Source: Pinus tabuliformis
Taxonomy: Eukaryota; Streptophyta; Pinopsida; Pinales; Pinaceae
NCBI GenBank assembly: GCA_031772625.1
Contig: CM062810.1
Span: 455,147,731-455,211,730 of the forward strand
DNA: 64,000 nt
Reading direction: 5' to 3'
The position numbers and the translations under genes were made by a program. Positions 1 to 12,734 of the stretch are shown here, one piece after another. A model generated the notes under the pieces. It searched no databases. It was given only the letters and a program-made list of their open reading frames with translations, and had not been told where the DNA came from. Position 1 is the stretch's first letter. Each line of letters starts with the position of its first letter.

Positions 1-889
1 GTTTTAATTCCTAAGATACTTAAGTAAAAAAACCTCTTCCACTTTCTCCAAATACATTATGATCTGAGAGAAATTAATGACCAAAGTTGCGCTATGAAAC
101 TGCTGTAGGTGCAATTTTTCATCTCCTGTTTTACACCTGTTTTTCAAAGACACATTCTGGGCAGTAGGAAATATGTTTCAAAAAACCAAGAGAGGTTTTT
201 GTTAAGCATGGATTGTTTCAAAAAAGCCTCCTTAAGTTTTTCCAAATATAGCTTTTATGAGAAGATATGAACTCTGTCCCAAGACCTATGTTTCAGCCAG
301 AACAGTTTCAATGTGGTTGCTATCAGTGATTGATTCCTTTAATAGTGAAAGTAAAGTGGACATCGTGGAAGCAGGGGAACAATTCTTGTGGTTGCAAATT
401 CAGGAGCCCTAATCGAAAAGGAAATACAAGAAATGAAGACATATACACGTGCTCAACCTTGCGCTGCGAAATCACTGAAGCAACGTTTTTCAGGAGAAAA
501 ACTGTTTTAGGTGGTTAAATTCCAGGAGGTCTCTAGAGAAACTGAAAGCATATTTTTGGAAATTGAAAGAGGTTTTTATTCCTAACACATTGAACTAGAA
601 AAACCTCTTTCATTTTCTTCAAATTGATTATGAGCTGGGAGAAACGGGTGACTAAAACTTGCGCTACGAAACTGCTGTAGGTGCAAGTTTTTCACAGGCA
701 TATTTCTCTGTTTGACACAGGTTTTTCAAAGACACATTCTGGGTGGTAGAGAAGGTTTTTCAAAAAACCAAGAGAGGTTTTTGTTCAAAATGGATTGGTT
801 CACAAAAGCCTCCTTCCGTTTTTCCAAATACATTTTGTACGAGAAGTTATGAGCTCTGTCCCAAGACCTATTTTTCAGCCAGAACAGAG
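1..889. repeat. Diverged direct repeat, two copies about 575 bp apart
   Basis: Copy 1 covers about 1-307 and copy 2 about 570-889. They share the order of blocks: ACCTCTT(C/T)CA, GAAACTGCTGTAGGTGCAA, CACATTCTGGG, CAAGAGAGGTTTTTGTT, then CTGTCCCAAGACCTA and CAGCCAGAACAG. The offset drifts from 572 to 582 bp, so small indels have accumulated. About 260 bp of unrelated sequence (308-569) lies between them. No coding frame is conserved between the copies. The unit could belong to a larger tandem array or to a repeat family whose other members lie outside the window. Confidence 0.75.
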
Positions 890-1762
890 CAAGGGACAAT
901 CTCCTAGTTTCTAGGAACACCAAAAGGATGAGTCATCAAGGGCCAGCTGGAAGGTTATGGGCTTCATCAAATTCGACTTCATGGATTTTTGTTTGTCAAA
1001 AGGAGTGTTTAATGCTTAGATAAGGTTGTTGTAATCATGATAAGGAGATACACTCCTAGTTGTATTAGGTCTCTAGGACTGCTAGTTAGGTGTCATTTGC
1101 ATTTAATAGTTAGTTTTGAGTGTCATTAGGTGTCAGGTCAGGTAGAATTAGAATTTTCCTCATCCTAGAAGAGGAATCTAAGTGGTGTAAAGAGCTCTAT
1201 ATATAGCAGAAGAGTTGATGTACAAGGGGTTGGAAATTTTATAACAGAAGACTGTTTTGGCTTATGTAAAGACAGAGTTTCAGTAATGTAATTTGGCTGC
1301 TTTTCTTCTCAGGATTCATGAAGGATTTCCATGTTCAGAATGTGTGATTTTATTCTTTCCTTAATGTCTTTTACAGTTGCATAGATGTGTAATCACTCAG
1401 AATTCACTGATTGTGCTCTGATTTCCTGTATGCATTTATGAACTATGGTTTTATATGAGTTGTGTTCTGAACATCCAAATGCTAAATGCCCTGACTTCTA
1501 TGTAAAGGCAGTATCATTGTTTACTGAGGTGTTATTGACTCCATAGGCCCAATGGAAACTTGCTTAATGTATTTCCAGCATTCATTTTTATCACTGTTAT
1601 TTCACAAGAGTTAGCCATCTTATTCTTAATCAAAATCAATAACCCTATGAGAGAGCCCTCTCAGGCTAAGGAGGCTAAGCCTTAGTCAAAAGATTGGTTT
1701 GAAATAGTTACTTGAAGTCTTCCTGGTCTGCAGCCTTCCAGGGCTTGATTTTGAGATAACAG
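890..1762. other. Unassigned stretch with a promoter-like TATA site
   Basis: No coding homology is visible. A strong TATA-like string (CTCTATATATAG, about 1196-1207) follows GAAGAGGAATCTAAGTGG and lies about 110 bp before a CT-rich stretch ending in TTCTTCTCAGG near 1312. That arrangement resembles the U3/R part of a plant LTR, but I found no matching second LTR, so this is only a suggestion. Short inverted repeats occur near 1650-1685. Confidence 0.25.
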
Positions 1763-3040
1763 GCGCTATCGTCCCTCAGGAGGAATCACCCACCTTCCAC
1801 GAGATCGACAGTCACCAGGCTTAACGACGCCGGAACACGTCTCTAGCCTAGACCTCTATGTTGTGCGTTATGTTGCAAAGCGTTGTTAGGTTCATTCAGT
1901 TTATTTTAAGTTGATCTTTCTAGAAGTTTTCCTTTCTGGATCACCACGAGATGTATGGTACAATTCCTAAATGCAGTCTAAGATGATAAGCAAGCTTTAT
2001 ATCTTTTCAACTTTGAAAATCCTAGCTACTAAGGGAAAAGAAAGACACCATCTTTTCTCAAAAAGCAATCAGCACACTCTAATGCACTTTTCCTAAATCA
2101 AGCATGCAAACTTATCAAAATGCAAATGCACAATGCAGGTGTTTGTTTTCCGCTTTCTTAGTATTGATGCCTACAAAGAAAGCTTTTTGTACAACTTTGA
2201 ATTTGCTTTTAAATGACAAGTACAAACAAGTTTACTTTTTAGAAATCAACAAGGGTAGAAGAGATTACAACACTTTGTGACTTTCGAAATGAACACTTGT
2301 TTCGACACTTAAAAGAGATAAACTCAAACCAATAAGCAAAAGCAAATGTATAATCAACTGTAAACAGCCAATGAACTCTCTCCTAAGATCACAATCAACA
2401 GATCTGAATCAAGGGCTACAGGATGATTATTTCACTCATGCAAAGGAAAACTGTAAATGGCGCTACAAACACATAAAAACACGCACAGTCTTTTTGTACA
2501 AAAGGAGGCGGAATTTAAGCAGAGAAAAGGAGTTATCAGACTGGTAATTATGCTGGTTACAGGCTGCAAAAAACAGAGATCAAAACAGGGCAACAGAGAG
2601 CAGAGAACCCCAGCTGCACAAGGCCAAACTGGTTCAGCGCAACCTCAACACTGTGGTTTAGACATTCAGTGCAGGTAGCCTTCACAGGACCTATGTTGAA
2701 ATGCAGAATGCCTTCACAGCAGTTGCGCTGAAGGAGAAACTCTCGTTTCTCACTGGGTTCTGGGTCACAGATTGCTAATTAATCAATGGTTTCAGGCCAA
2801 ATCAAAAACACAAGCAAGGTACAATCAAAGGGATGCTTTGAGGGGGTACTAAGATCTATCACAAAGGATCATCAAATCATTTGTGAGTTCATTGTTCAAA
2901 TCATAGACAAATCCAGTGACTGGATCAAGGCAGCAACTGTCTACTTTGCAACTGAGAATAGCAGAAGCAGTTTGATTGTTGCTGTTGAGTCTATGAAACA
3001 AACAATGATAGAGACACAAATAAAATTACTAAAACAAATC

Positions 3041-3058
3041 TCCCCAGTGGAGTCGCCA
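3041..3058 (-). other. Primer-binding site of element F
   Basis: Just inside the LTR the minus strand reads TGGCGACTCCACTGGGGA, differing by one base from the B site (TGGCGACTCCGCTGGGGA). This is not the initiator-Met primer site. It matches the type used by Tat/Ogre-like Gypsy elements, which are reported to use tRNA-Arg; I give the tRNA identity from memory. Confidence 0.75.
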
Positions 3059-3061
3059 ATT

Positions 3062-4153
3062 TGTTGTGGGGAAAAATGCCTATGCAGGACGATCCTATCC
3101 ACCTAAGGTGTGACAGTGCCTTAGCAACAAACAGAGACAGCTATTCTAGTATTCTTCCTTTATGAATTAAGAATGAAGAGAGATAGATGGACCAACCAGT
3201 GTCTTCCGTTTGTCCCTCGATCCAGTTCCTCTTCTCTTTGGGTGTTCACAGTTACTTGCCTTCTCGCTCGCCCAGCTTCAACAGGTTCCTGCAAGATCAC
3301 AAGAGAACAGCTACTTGCGACAAGAGAACAGCTACTTGCGACAAGAGAAGAACACTACACAAAGATAGATATTCACATTCATAATTGATTCAGGATTAGA
3401 AATAAACCAAATACACTAATGCAATCATACATCAAAGATACATCAGTATATAGGAGAAACCAAGATAGCTTTATTGATGAATAACAAGGTTCAGGAAGAG
3501 ATACAACCCAGAGGGCTCCAATCCAGCATCTCCTTCCCAGCAAAATGGAATTCGTATCTTCACCTTCCTTCAAAGCATTAAGCACCCAATGATTCCAGTC
3601 TCCAACCAACAGCAATTCTTTGCAATAACAAAATTCTAGCCTCTAGATCTCATGGAGGAGAGATCCATATATAGATGTTTTGGAGAGAGGATGAGTCAGC
3701 TTGAGATCTGACTAGTGTCCTCTCCCTCTATCAGTTCTTGATTCCACTTGGAGGTTCTTGCTTCCACTTGGAGATTTGGAACCTCTTACTCATCACCAAT
3801 CGAATTCCCTGAGGCAAGTGTCATTTTGGAAGCTTCCTGGGTTTTGACACCTTGAGAAATGAGCCTGCCACATGTCCACTCTCGCTCAGCATAGGTAGCC
3901 AGTGTTGGCTTTGACATTCAGCGCAGGTAGCCAGTGTTTCCATTGACATTCAGCGCAGATGGTTAGTGGAGCCATTGACATGATCCTGAATTGACTTGTT
4001 TTTGAGCAGTTTCTGGTGGAGAACTTCTGTGAATTGCTGTGGTTTGTTAGCCTTGTTCCTCTAGGGGTAGGAACAACATGTTTAGGGACTTTGGATCCCT
4101 TAGATTATGGACATTTCATGCTCAATGTTGTAAAGCACAAAAATGTCTATAAC
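3062..4153 (-). repeat. 5' LTR of element F
   Basis: On the minus strand it begins TGTTATAGACATTTTTGTGC and ends CCCCACAACA, the same termini as the B LTRs. It is 1092 bp against 1041 bp in B. Part of the excess is two local tandem expansions: a 21-bp unit GAGAACAGCTACTTGCGACAA repeated near 3304-3345, and a unit of about 32-34 bp containing CAGCGCAGGTAGCCAGTGT repeated three times near 3890-3985. A TATA motif (TATATAGATG on the plus strand, near 3669) sits where the B LTR has its TATA box. Confidence 0.88.
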
Positions 4154-4779
4154 ATGGATGTCAGCAATAGGCACATCAACCGAAATTCGGTCCATAGGGG
4201 AGGAGTGAGGATTAGGCCTGGGACATCCTCTAAAATGTGAGCTTCCTCAATTTTGTTTCTGCTGGATAGTGATCTTACCAATATAGGTAGGGCTAATGTG
4301 GGGACTCGGAGAGCCACATGACTTTTGAATGTTAAGGGTCCGCAAGTCCAATGATTTCCTATTGAACAGAAAGTCTAGGTCCCTACCAACTGAGTTTGTA
4401 GGTGAGTCTAGTGGTGAGTTACACAGAGTGACACTTGTCATAGGTTCCTTATTCTGGTTAGTGAAAAGGAAAGGCGACGCAGATTAAAAGTACGTGATTT
4501 GGGTGGTGGAGGAAATGTCGTGGGTTGGGTATGGAGCCAAGAAAGGAGGTGGGTCTTCTGGGCGAGGGTGGATTGATCCCGGAGAGGGTTTACGGGAACA
4601 AATTACTGGACTAGAGGGGATCGGGAAATCAGATTTCAATGAAGATAATGGGGAAGAAGGAAGTAGAATGGGCGATGAACCATTTAATGAATAGTCAAAA
4701 GCAAGTGAGTGGGGAGGATAGGAGCCAAGGGGAATATGTGAATGTTGTCGAGCAGAGAAACCATGTCGAAAGTTTTGTG

Positions 4780-5300
4780 TAGGTCAATCTGTCCTGAAAT
4801 GACACTTCGAAAATGCACTAGAAAAAGGCCTACCATGTAATCATCCTCGTGGCCAACATGGACATTGTGCTAATAAATGTCTGGTGTGATGAGAGTGTGA
4901 ACATCGGAAAGGAACCCCCCAAAAGACCAATCTCTGTGATACATCAGTCTTGCCCGGGAACAAATCAATATGGTCTAGAAAGTTGCCACAGTATTCCTTT
5001 TCAATGAGGATCGAAGCCACCCATTTCCCTGGAGCCCCCAAGCATTGAGGATCTACATAAACGAATTTTCTGATAGCATTACCAATATCCATAAGGACCT
5101 GCTTCATCCACAGCTCAATTGGTAAACCCAATAATGGCATTGAGATGAGCTTGTTTTGTGCCATGTTGTGAAGTGAATTATATCCAATTTATGATTGATG
5201 TAGCACCAAGAAACTCTTTCCATTAATCCATGGCACTCGTTTAATTTTTCCCAAGTCCTCCTAAATTAGAAAATGGAAACTATACCAACATTTTAAAAGA
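4780..5300 (-). pseudogene. LINE ORF1 fragment (DUF4283 / zinc-knuckle nucleic-acid-binding protein)
   Basis: Read on the minus strand, a frame at 4841-5164 gives LPIELWMKQVLMDIGNAIRK, then KFVYVDPQCLGAPGKWVASI. This is the signature of the DUF4283 domain of plant L1-type ORF1 proteins, and it resembles the plus-strand LINE fragment at 49780-50067 (LPIECWTIRVLMNIGN). Upstream in another frame (about 5165-5300) LVPWINGKSFLVLH extends the domain. Downstream, CSHSHHTRHLLAQC looks like the degenerate zinc knuckle that normally follows. ORF1 binds LINE RNA during target-primed reverse transcription. Frames are broken by stops and shifts, and no ORF2 is visible on this side. Sequence at 4240-4780 may be more ORF1 tail but gives no firm match. 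Confidence 0.7.
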
Positions 5301-6800
5301 CACACAACACTTGGCATGTATCCTAGAATCGACTTCCACTTCCTCTCTAACCAATATCACATGTCTGCATCACTAACTTCTCAGAAGTACCACCTTCCAA
5401 TGAGAGCACGCTCTGCAGACTAGTAATTCTGTCAATGAGTACATCATTGTCCAAAGACAATGCACGTGGTGGGGAGGTGGTCTTAATAGAATGTTTCTTA
5501 TGTTTGGAATGTCATCCCCATGTAGTATGTTCACCACCCTATGAAAGGAGGGATGCATGGTCACCATTTGGCATACGAGCATGACCCAAAATGTTGTGCC
5601 AAACGTCGAGTGATCGTGGGCCACCCTAAAGCTCAGCACCAACAAAATGCAGGAGGTGTGATTCGACATCCATCATTGCGTGGATATGGGCCTTGTTGGC
5701 AGATGAGTCGGAGTAGTATCCCGCTGTAACCCCACAGTGCACGAAAAGACCACAAGTGGATCCCAAAGGTTCAATCTAACAACAATAAATGGAGATGTAC
5801 AAGTGGGTACCTATGAAAATAAATAATGAGGGTCCAGAAATAACTACGATCTTCTCAAGAACTCGAAGTAATGTTCACAAGGACATGGATACATGTAGAG
5901 AATAAAACCACATACAACCAAAAATAAATTATGCCACAAGGAGGTCATCCAAATTGGGAAAAAAGGCAGATATTGACACTCGGAATAATACCATATATGT
6001 ACGGGCGATATACGAGGATCCCATAGCACATGGGGAAGTGTGTGACAGAGAGGTGTTGATAATGGGATGTGATCCCGGTAGTAAATGCCACCTACTTGAC
6101 ATGGGACCATAAAAACCATGAGAGACATAGAACAATTCTCATAGCGGGAAAACGAAACTAGGTAAGAGACTAGGGGCCAAATAACCAATTTAGGTGGGAG
6201 AATATTAGAGGATGGAGAAAAACTATAGACTCTGAGCTACAACAAAAACAATAAAAATCTCTATAGGTCATCTAGAAGTTACATACACGAAAGCCAAATT
6301 TTTTGCATGGTCTCGTGATATAGAAGATGCACGACCACCACTGGTCTTGGATGGAAGTAAAAACATTAGACTAGACAAGGTCCCTCCTTAGTGAAAAAAA
6401 ATGACCAAGTTTCTAGAAATGTATCATGGCATATGGGCGATGTTGCTAAGGGTGGAAATGGGTCACATATATATAAAAGAGGATATATAGTGCAAGGGTG
6501 AAAATAAGCAAAATGTGATAGAGAACAGAGTACAAGAGATTGTATAGAAACATAATATCAAACCCAGAATCCTAGAAGTATATAGAAAAATAAAAGATGA
6601 GGAATAACATTCGAGTTGCACCCCATAAACTTGGCATTAGAAGACAGTGACAACCAAGGCGGAACAGAGCCAAATACCAAATAAAAATCCAAAGCCCGCA
6701 GAAATCAAAAACATCCACGAGACATATGAAACATACCTTACAGCCCGAAGGATGGAACAATAGGTTGTTCATACTTACCTCAAACTCCGCCACCTAGACC
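5301..6800. other. Probable upstream LINE remnant or unassigned DNA
   Basis: This stretch continues upstream (minus sense) of the LINE ORF1 fragment. It contains only short open frames (for example 5373-5669 and 5844-6188 on the minus strand) with no family motif I recognise. The most likely content is the poorly conserved N-terminal part and 5' untranslated region of the same LINE, inferred from position only. Confidence 0.3.
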
Positions 6801-8029
6801 ACGTGAAAAGCGCTAGTCCTGATTCGAGTATTGAGTCTTATAGATTGCGATGGAAATACCATTCCCTTTTATTATTGTGATCTACATGGACATCCGTGGA
6901 ATGGTGAGCTTGACTTGCCATCACCTTAATATCCATCCTTTTTGTGTCTTTATGTCCATGGTCTATTTATCATGCTTCCCTATTAACATAAATGGTATGG
7001 TCTATTTATGGTGCGTCCCTATTATAGAAAAATGAGTAGGTACTATGTGACAATTTCTGATTTCTGTTTATACATATATTTTGTGCATGTATGTCGTGTG
7101 ACATTGATCAAATATGTGAACTAGTTGTTGCCTGGTGGAAATATAGTCTCTGTTAAATTAGTCTCTGTTAAATTCAGGTGATTTTATTGTCAATTCATAT
7201 ACAATAAATATCATTTTTGTGATCATTTACGTTGACCTTAGTATTTGCATATACATGCAACGGATAGTGATTGTGGTGATAGTTAAAAGATAAGTATATC
7301 CACCATCATTTGGGATTATCATGAAAACTTCCAATTAATATTGGTCACATTTAAAATCCATAATTGATAACCCTATGTGGGTGTGGTTGTAATAGGTAGC
7401 AATTTCTGAGAGACCCCAATTATTTATGAAAAAAATTATTAATCCTTTTTGTTGTATAGAGCGGGTAGTATAGAACTAAATTTCATTACTAAGGTGAGCC
7501 TTAGGGGTGGAGGACATATATGTTGAGGTTGATTTACTCCTAGTAAAGAGGAATCTCGATACTTTAATTAGGAGTATGCAAAGGAGGGTTCTAATATAGA
7601 TCATGTCACAATAGTCACCCTATGAGATTGTAGCTTTTGCCTTACTAGGCTATTATGAAAACCTAAGACTAATGGACTCTATAGACACAATAGTTGATGG
7701 AATCATTATTATAATCATGATAGAAATATTTCACAATAGGATTTGATGGGGTGAATGTGAACCATTTATATAAATAAAATACTACCTTGTTTTCCACACT
7801 ATGTTGTATGAGTTCTTCCAAAGTGGGTTGGGAACTTGGGTACCTTTGTGGTAAATCTCTAGAGTTTTCCTCAAAATTTACACAAAACATTTAAAGGGGT
7901 AATATTATATAATAAAAAAATAAAATATTTTTTAATTATATAATTTATATAATAATAAAAATTAATATTGAATCAAAATATTCAAATATTAAAATCAATT
8001 TAAATATATAAATAATGAATATATAATCT

Positions 8030-8069
<40 letters not shown>

Positions 8070-10679
8070 GGGTGTCTCTCTACCTTTTATATATGTAAAA
8101 TGTCAAGTTCATTATCAATTATGTGACTAGTCTTTAAAGCAATCTAGATTAAAAATACAAAGGAACAATTTTACATATGTTTCTATAGTTATTCCTAAAA
8201 TAAAATGCAAAGAATTGACTTCCACATACAATATGCACACACAATATTTAACATTACATATACATAAACATCTAAAGAAATACTCATTAGCATGACATCC
8301 AAAATATCCTCTTAGGTTGAGGTGCCAAAGGTTCCTTAAACCATCAAGAGATTGCTCTAGTTTCTCGGTAAAGGATATTGGTGCTAAGGATGTCTTTGGC
8401 CTTTTCTTACTAGGAGGGTTTCAATATAGGCTCATGTTTTGTGGGCAGTTTAACATATTTACCTATAGGTTTTGTATTGTTCGAAATTAAAAAAAAAACA
8501 GTCTTCAAAGCTCCTCAAACTTTCCCAAGCTCTCATTTCAGCTCCTACTGAAAAGGCAAAGTTCCTATTGTGGTGTAACAAAGGAATTTAACTAGAACCA
8601 AGTTTTCTATCCATATGGAATATACTTTCCCAAGAAGGGAAACCAATGAGTTTGAAATTAGGACTATTGTTGGAAATTACTCAGAGTATAAGAAATAAGT
8701 TCCTTAAGAATTGGAGTGATCACCTGAACTACACTGTTATTTTCAATCATGCCTGGCAAGTTCCAAGTGATAAGGAGGAATAAATATGTTACATAATGAA
8801 TATTGTGAATTACAAGAATCTAGAAACCACTCTATTCAATACAAACATTCAAGTATAGAGAAAGCAAAAGATTGTCCTTAACCAATTATTCGTAAACCAT
8901 AGATACTCCTAAACTAGAATTAAACAAAAATATATTTATACATCAGACAAATCCAGATTCAGTGAAACAAAATAAAAAAATTATAATCTTTCTCCTCAGG
9001 AAGAATTACATATTGAACATCTAGGTAGAATAAAATTAAGATAAGAAAGTTTCATATAAAATAATAATTATGAAGAAAATATTAAAATGTATTATATAAC
9101 AAAAAAAGATTAAGAGTTCAATTCCCTTTTGGAAATTTCACCAGTGTTACAAAAACAATAAATTACAAAACACATTTCACCAGTGTTACAAAAAAAAAAA
9201 AAATTACAAATCACAGTGGGGAGTTGCTGGAAACTTTTATAGAAGGGAGATGAAGAGAGCCAATATACAAGTAAGTATTGAACTCAAATTCTCTATACTA
9301 GAAACTACTAACCAAAGGGTGCTAGCTCTAGAAAATAACATACATGGAACCAAGCCAAATAAAATGTGTACCTCCTGATTCATGGTGCATTGAATGTGAC
9401 AACCAGCTGATGAGTGACACCATGGAGACCAACCTGTCACTTTGAAATTAGAGTTTGAAAAAAACTGTAAGAATGGGGAGTAAAAACCAACTTAGCTTCC
9501 ACATACCTATCAAATAAAAGCATGGAAAGAAACCTTCAATCTAATATTGGAGAGAGATATAAATATTGAACATAGGTGAGCAGGGTATATGGAAAGGGAT
9601 ATACCTGGTAGTGAACTTCTTCTCTATTTTTTCTCCCTGTATCAAAAAACCCAAAATGCTTTGGAATGCCAATTAGTACAACTTTTATCTCCAAAAAAAA
9701 ATTTAGAGAACAAGGTCATTAAAGCCAATACCCTAACTGTGCGAACTAAAAATTATGTACTCTTAAAATTTTAAAGAAAACCTTTCCGCTTAATCATCAC
9801 CACAGAGAATAGTAATTGAAGGTAAAGAAAAAGAAATATATTACTCAGATTCTTGTAGAATCCCTTTCTTATCAATACAAACTAGAGCCCCCATTCTGTG
9901 AGAGAGTTATGTACAAAAATCTTCATCTCAAACCAACACTAGTTATAAAACTACTAAACCCAGGTACAATTCCTCTGTGAGGAATACCTGTGAAAAACAA
10001 GGCGCGAGGACTAATTCTAGAAAACTGAAAATAAGCTTGGTGGAGAGAGAGCTCCAGGATTTGGCTTAGGAACCAAGAGTATAAAGCAAGTAGACGCGAA
10101 CACAAGCCCTACCTTGTAAATATATACAGAGCAGGAGAGACCAAAACCAAACAGTTAGATTTATCTGGTAGAATTGGAAAGGAAATGGAAATAAATAGAA
10201 ACAGAATGAAAAAAAATTAACCTCACTATTACCTTAGCTTGAATTAGAGAAAAGAAGAGGACACCATGAATCCAAAAACTAAAATGGGAATCTAGTTGCA
10301 AACATCTCATATTTCTAGCACAATTTGGCAGAGATGCCCAAAAAAATAAGAAGGCCAAGATTTAAGGAAAACCTCTTAAAGTTGTTTCATTGAAGACTCA
10401 AATGGGAGAGAAAGAGAACAATCAAACAAAGAACAAATAGAACAAGAGAATAATCCCAAACAATTAGGGTTAACATTTCAAGAAGGTGTCTCCACCCTTG
10501 GACCGTTGCAATGACTCTTTACTATGGATGCAATCTCAAGTGAAGGCTGTCATGTGAGGATCACGTGATGATTAAGTGGAGCAGGTTAAGTGGTGAATGC
10601 CAAGCCTTATATTTGGGTGATGATCCCTAGGTGAAAGCTTATTGTAGACTTTTCAACTATATCCTCCATTAAACTAAAT
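6801..10679. other. AT-rich unassigned DNA
   Basis: I find no coding homology, LTR pair or RNA gene. Base composition falls to strongly AT-rich around 7900-8060. A short direct repeat of ATTTCACCAGTGTTACAAAAA occurs at about 9135 and 9174, the second copy running into a poly(A) tract (9187-9202). Short frames here, such as 9237-9440 and 10161-10358 on the minus strand, have no recognisable features and look like chance frames. Confidence 0.4.
8032..8068. repeat. (TA)n microsatellite
   Basis: An uninterrupted run of about 18 TA dinucleotides closes a 150-bp extremely AT-rich stretch. Confidence 0.97.
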
Positions 10680-11619
10680 GCACAATGTTATTTCCATTTT
10701 GGCTTGATAGTATAGGTGTAGCCCCTCAATAAAAAACAATTTTTTTGTTATATTTTATAGGATAGGGGATTCAGGATTAAGGGTAGAATAGGGTTATTAT
10801 GTATACCAAGTAAGAATCAATGTATTATAGTGACATATAATAATTAATCCTAGGTAAAACTTACACTTACAGCCTAACTTCATATAACATGGTTCCTGCA
10901 GCTTGGTATCTAGTCTAAAAGGTGAAATTAAACTAGACATTTTACAATCAAGTATTAATGCAAGAAGGAAACCATATATTACCAAAATCTATTTCAATTT
11001 CTTGAGATTCTTAAGAATGTTGTACAACATTTAGATGATATGAAATGACACAGATTACACAATATTTATATAAATAGTACGAAAAAAATGGAAGTAATGG
11101 GATCATGACTATGTATTTTTCCAGACTAATCTTAACATTAGGGAACTGCACAATGTTATTTCAATTGGTGGTTGATAATGTAGGTGTAGCCACTTAATAA
11201 AAAGGCAATCCTTGTGTTATATGTTATAGGACTTTGGATTGATGGTAGAATATGGTTATCACTTATATCAAGCACTAATCACTAATCAATATATTATAGT
11301 GACATATATATAATAATTAACCATAGGTAAGAGTTACACTTACACCTTAACCTCATATAACATGGTTCCTGTAGCTTGGTATCTAGTCTAAAGGGTGAAA
11401 CTAAACTAGACATTTTACAACCAAGTATTGATGCAAGAAGAAGAAGGAAACCATATATTACCAAAATCCATTTCAATTTCTTGAGTTTAGTAAACAAGTT
11501 GTACAACATTTAGATGATATGAAATGACAAAGGTTACACAATATTTATATAAATGGTATGAAAAAAATATGAAGTAATAGGACAATGTATTTCTCTAGAT
11601 TAATATTAACATGAGGGAA
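10680..11619. repeat. Head-to-tail tandem duplication, 468-bp unit
   Basis: Unit 1 (10680-11147) and unit 2 (11148-11619) both begin GCACAATGTTATTT and share long blocks such as GCTTGGTATCTAGTCTAAA and CACAATATTTATATAAAT. The copies abut exactly. Identity is roughly 85-90% by eye with small indels, for example an extra GAA repeat (AAGAAGAAGGAAACC) in unit 2. Short minus-strand frames (10797-10985 and 11294-11509) are parallel in the two units but contain no known domain. It looks like an old unequal-exchange or replication-slippage duplication of non-coding DNA. Confidence 0.93.
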
Positions 11620-11650
11620 AATATCTATTGACATGGGAATATTTCAACCT

Positions 11651-11818
11651 AAAGGTTGCCATAGCCATTTCATGTAAGATTTATCAAATTTCTGGTTCAA
11701 TAAAAGGGAAATAGGAGGCTAGTTCAAAAAGGTTGCCATCCCCATTTCATGTAAAATTTATTTAGTGTGAGGTTATTTTTTATCAAAAGATGGGATCAAT
11801 AAAAGGGAAATAAGGGGC
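11651..11818. repeat. Short direct repeat, two units of about 80 bp
   Basis: The block AGGTTGCCAT, CCATTTCATGTAA, TTTAT and CAATAAAAGGGAAATA appears at about 11652-11727 and again at 11739-11818. The second copy carries an extra GAGGTTATTTTTTATC segment. It directly follows the 468-bp tandem duplication. Confidence 0.8.
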
Positions 11819-12734
11819 TTGGTAAAGGGGATATGATTCTTCCCAAACCCATGATCTAGCATTTAAGCAACATTGATTAAAACTCTGTTTATTCTCAAGC
11901 TTTAGAAGATCAAAGACTTTCCTAATACTAGAATTTCTTGGGCAGTAGAAGAATCTTCTGTTAAAATATTGTGTTTCCCTTAGTCATTACAAATTCTAAA
12001 CCCCACATGTATTTGACATAGATGGACATGAAGCAGAGGAAAAAGAGGAATACAAACAAATATATTCACATAGCAAACTGGTCTATTTTAAGTTTCCAAC
12101 GATATACACTAAGTGTATATTGTATTATAGGTTTATGTAAGTATACGTTTCAAATCCCAAGAAATGTATGCTCTCATTTTTATGTCACTATATAGTAGTG
12201 ACATATATGATCTACTAATTTTTATTTTGTTGCTGGTACAGGGAAAATAAGATTTTCAATGGTGCAGCTTATGTTTTAATTTTTGTTGGAGCACCTGTGC
12301 AATGAAGTGGCAAGCTCTGATTTAGTGGTGGGTTTCTTTTTTGTATTTATATTTCAACCATCTCTCAATTTCTGGCTATGGTAGTCTAACCACACTGTTT
12401 TTTGGCTGTCAAAATCATTGAAATTCTCTTAATATTTTGATAAAATCAGGCAGGGACTTTTGTAAATCCAGGTTACAGATGTCAAAATTCAATATTTTGG
12501 ATGCCCCATAAGTTTTTGATGGTGATAAACCCATTTCCACCAAAAAACAAATGATTAAAACACTACTATTGCAAGATTTCTTGAATTTTTTTCCCAAAAA
12601 TCTGACCACTTTTGATAATGGGAGTAATTCCTCAGCCTTGGTAGCCTTTATTGCGCCTCCCCCATAAACGTAAATGTTATGGTTTATTTGCCCGCAACCG
12701 TACCATGAAATGTTGCGTAGTTCAACTTCATTCT
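11819..12734. other. Unassigned DNA
   Basis: No recognisable coding or structural feature. A 64-codon minus-strand frame at 12415-12609 has no motif I can place. Confidence 0.35.

Larger units (their letters stand above)
1763..4153 (-). mobile_element. Element F: truncated LTR retrotransposon, 5' LTR plus leader, same family as B
   Basis: Read on the minus strand this is a 5' LTR (4153 down to 3062), a primer-binding site and about 1.3 kb of non-coding leader. It closely matches element B (23664 to about 25990). Homology stops abruptly near 1763, in the block that reads GATAGCGCC in B. The protein frame, 3' half and 3' LTR are absent, so this is a deletion remnant rather than a complete insertion. 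No target-site duplication can be tested because the second end is missing. The piece shows that the B family has further copies in the genome and in the opposite orientation. Confidence 0.85.
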
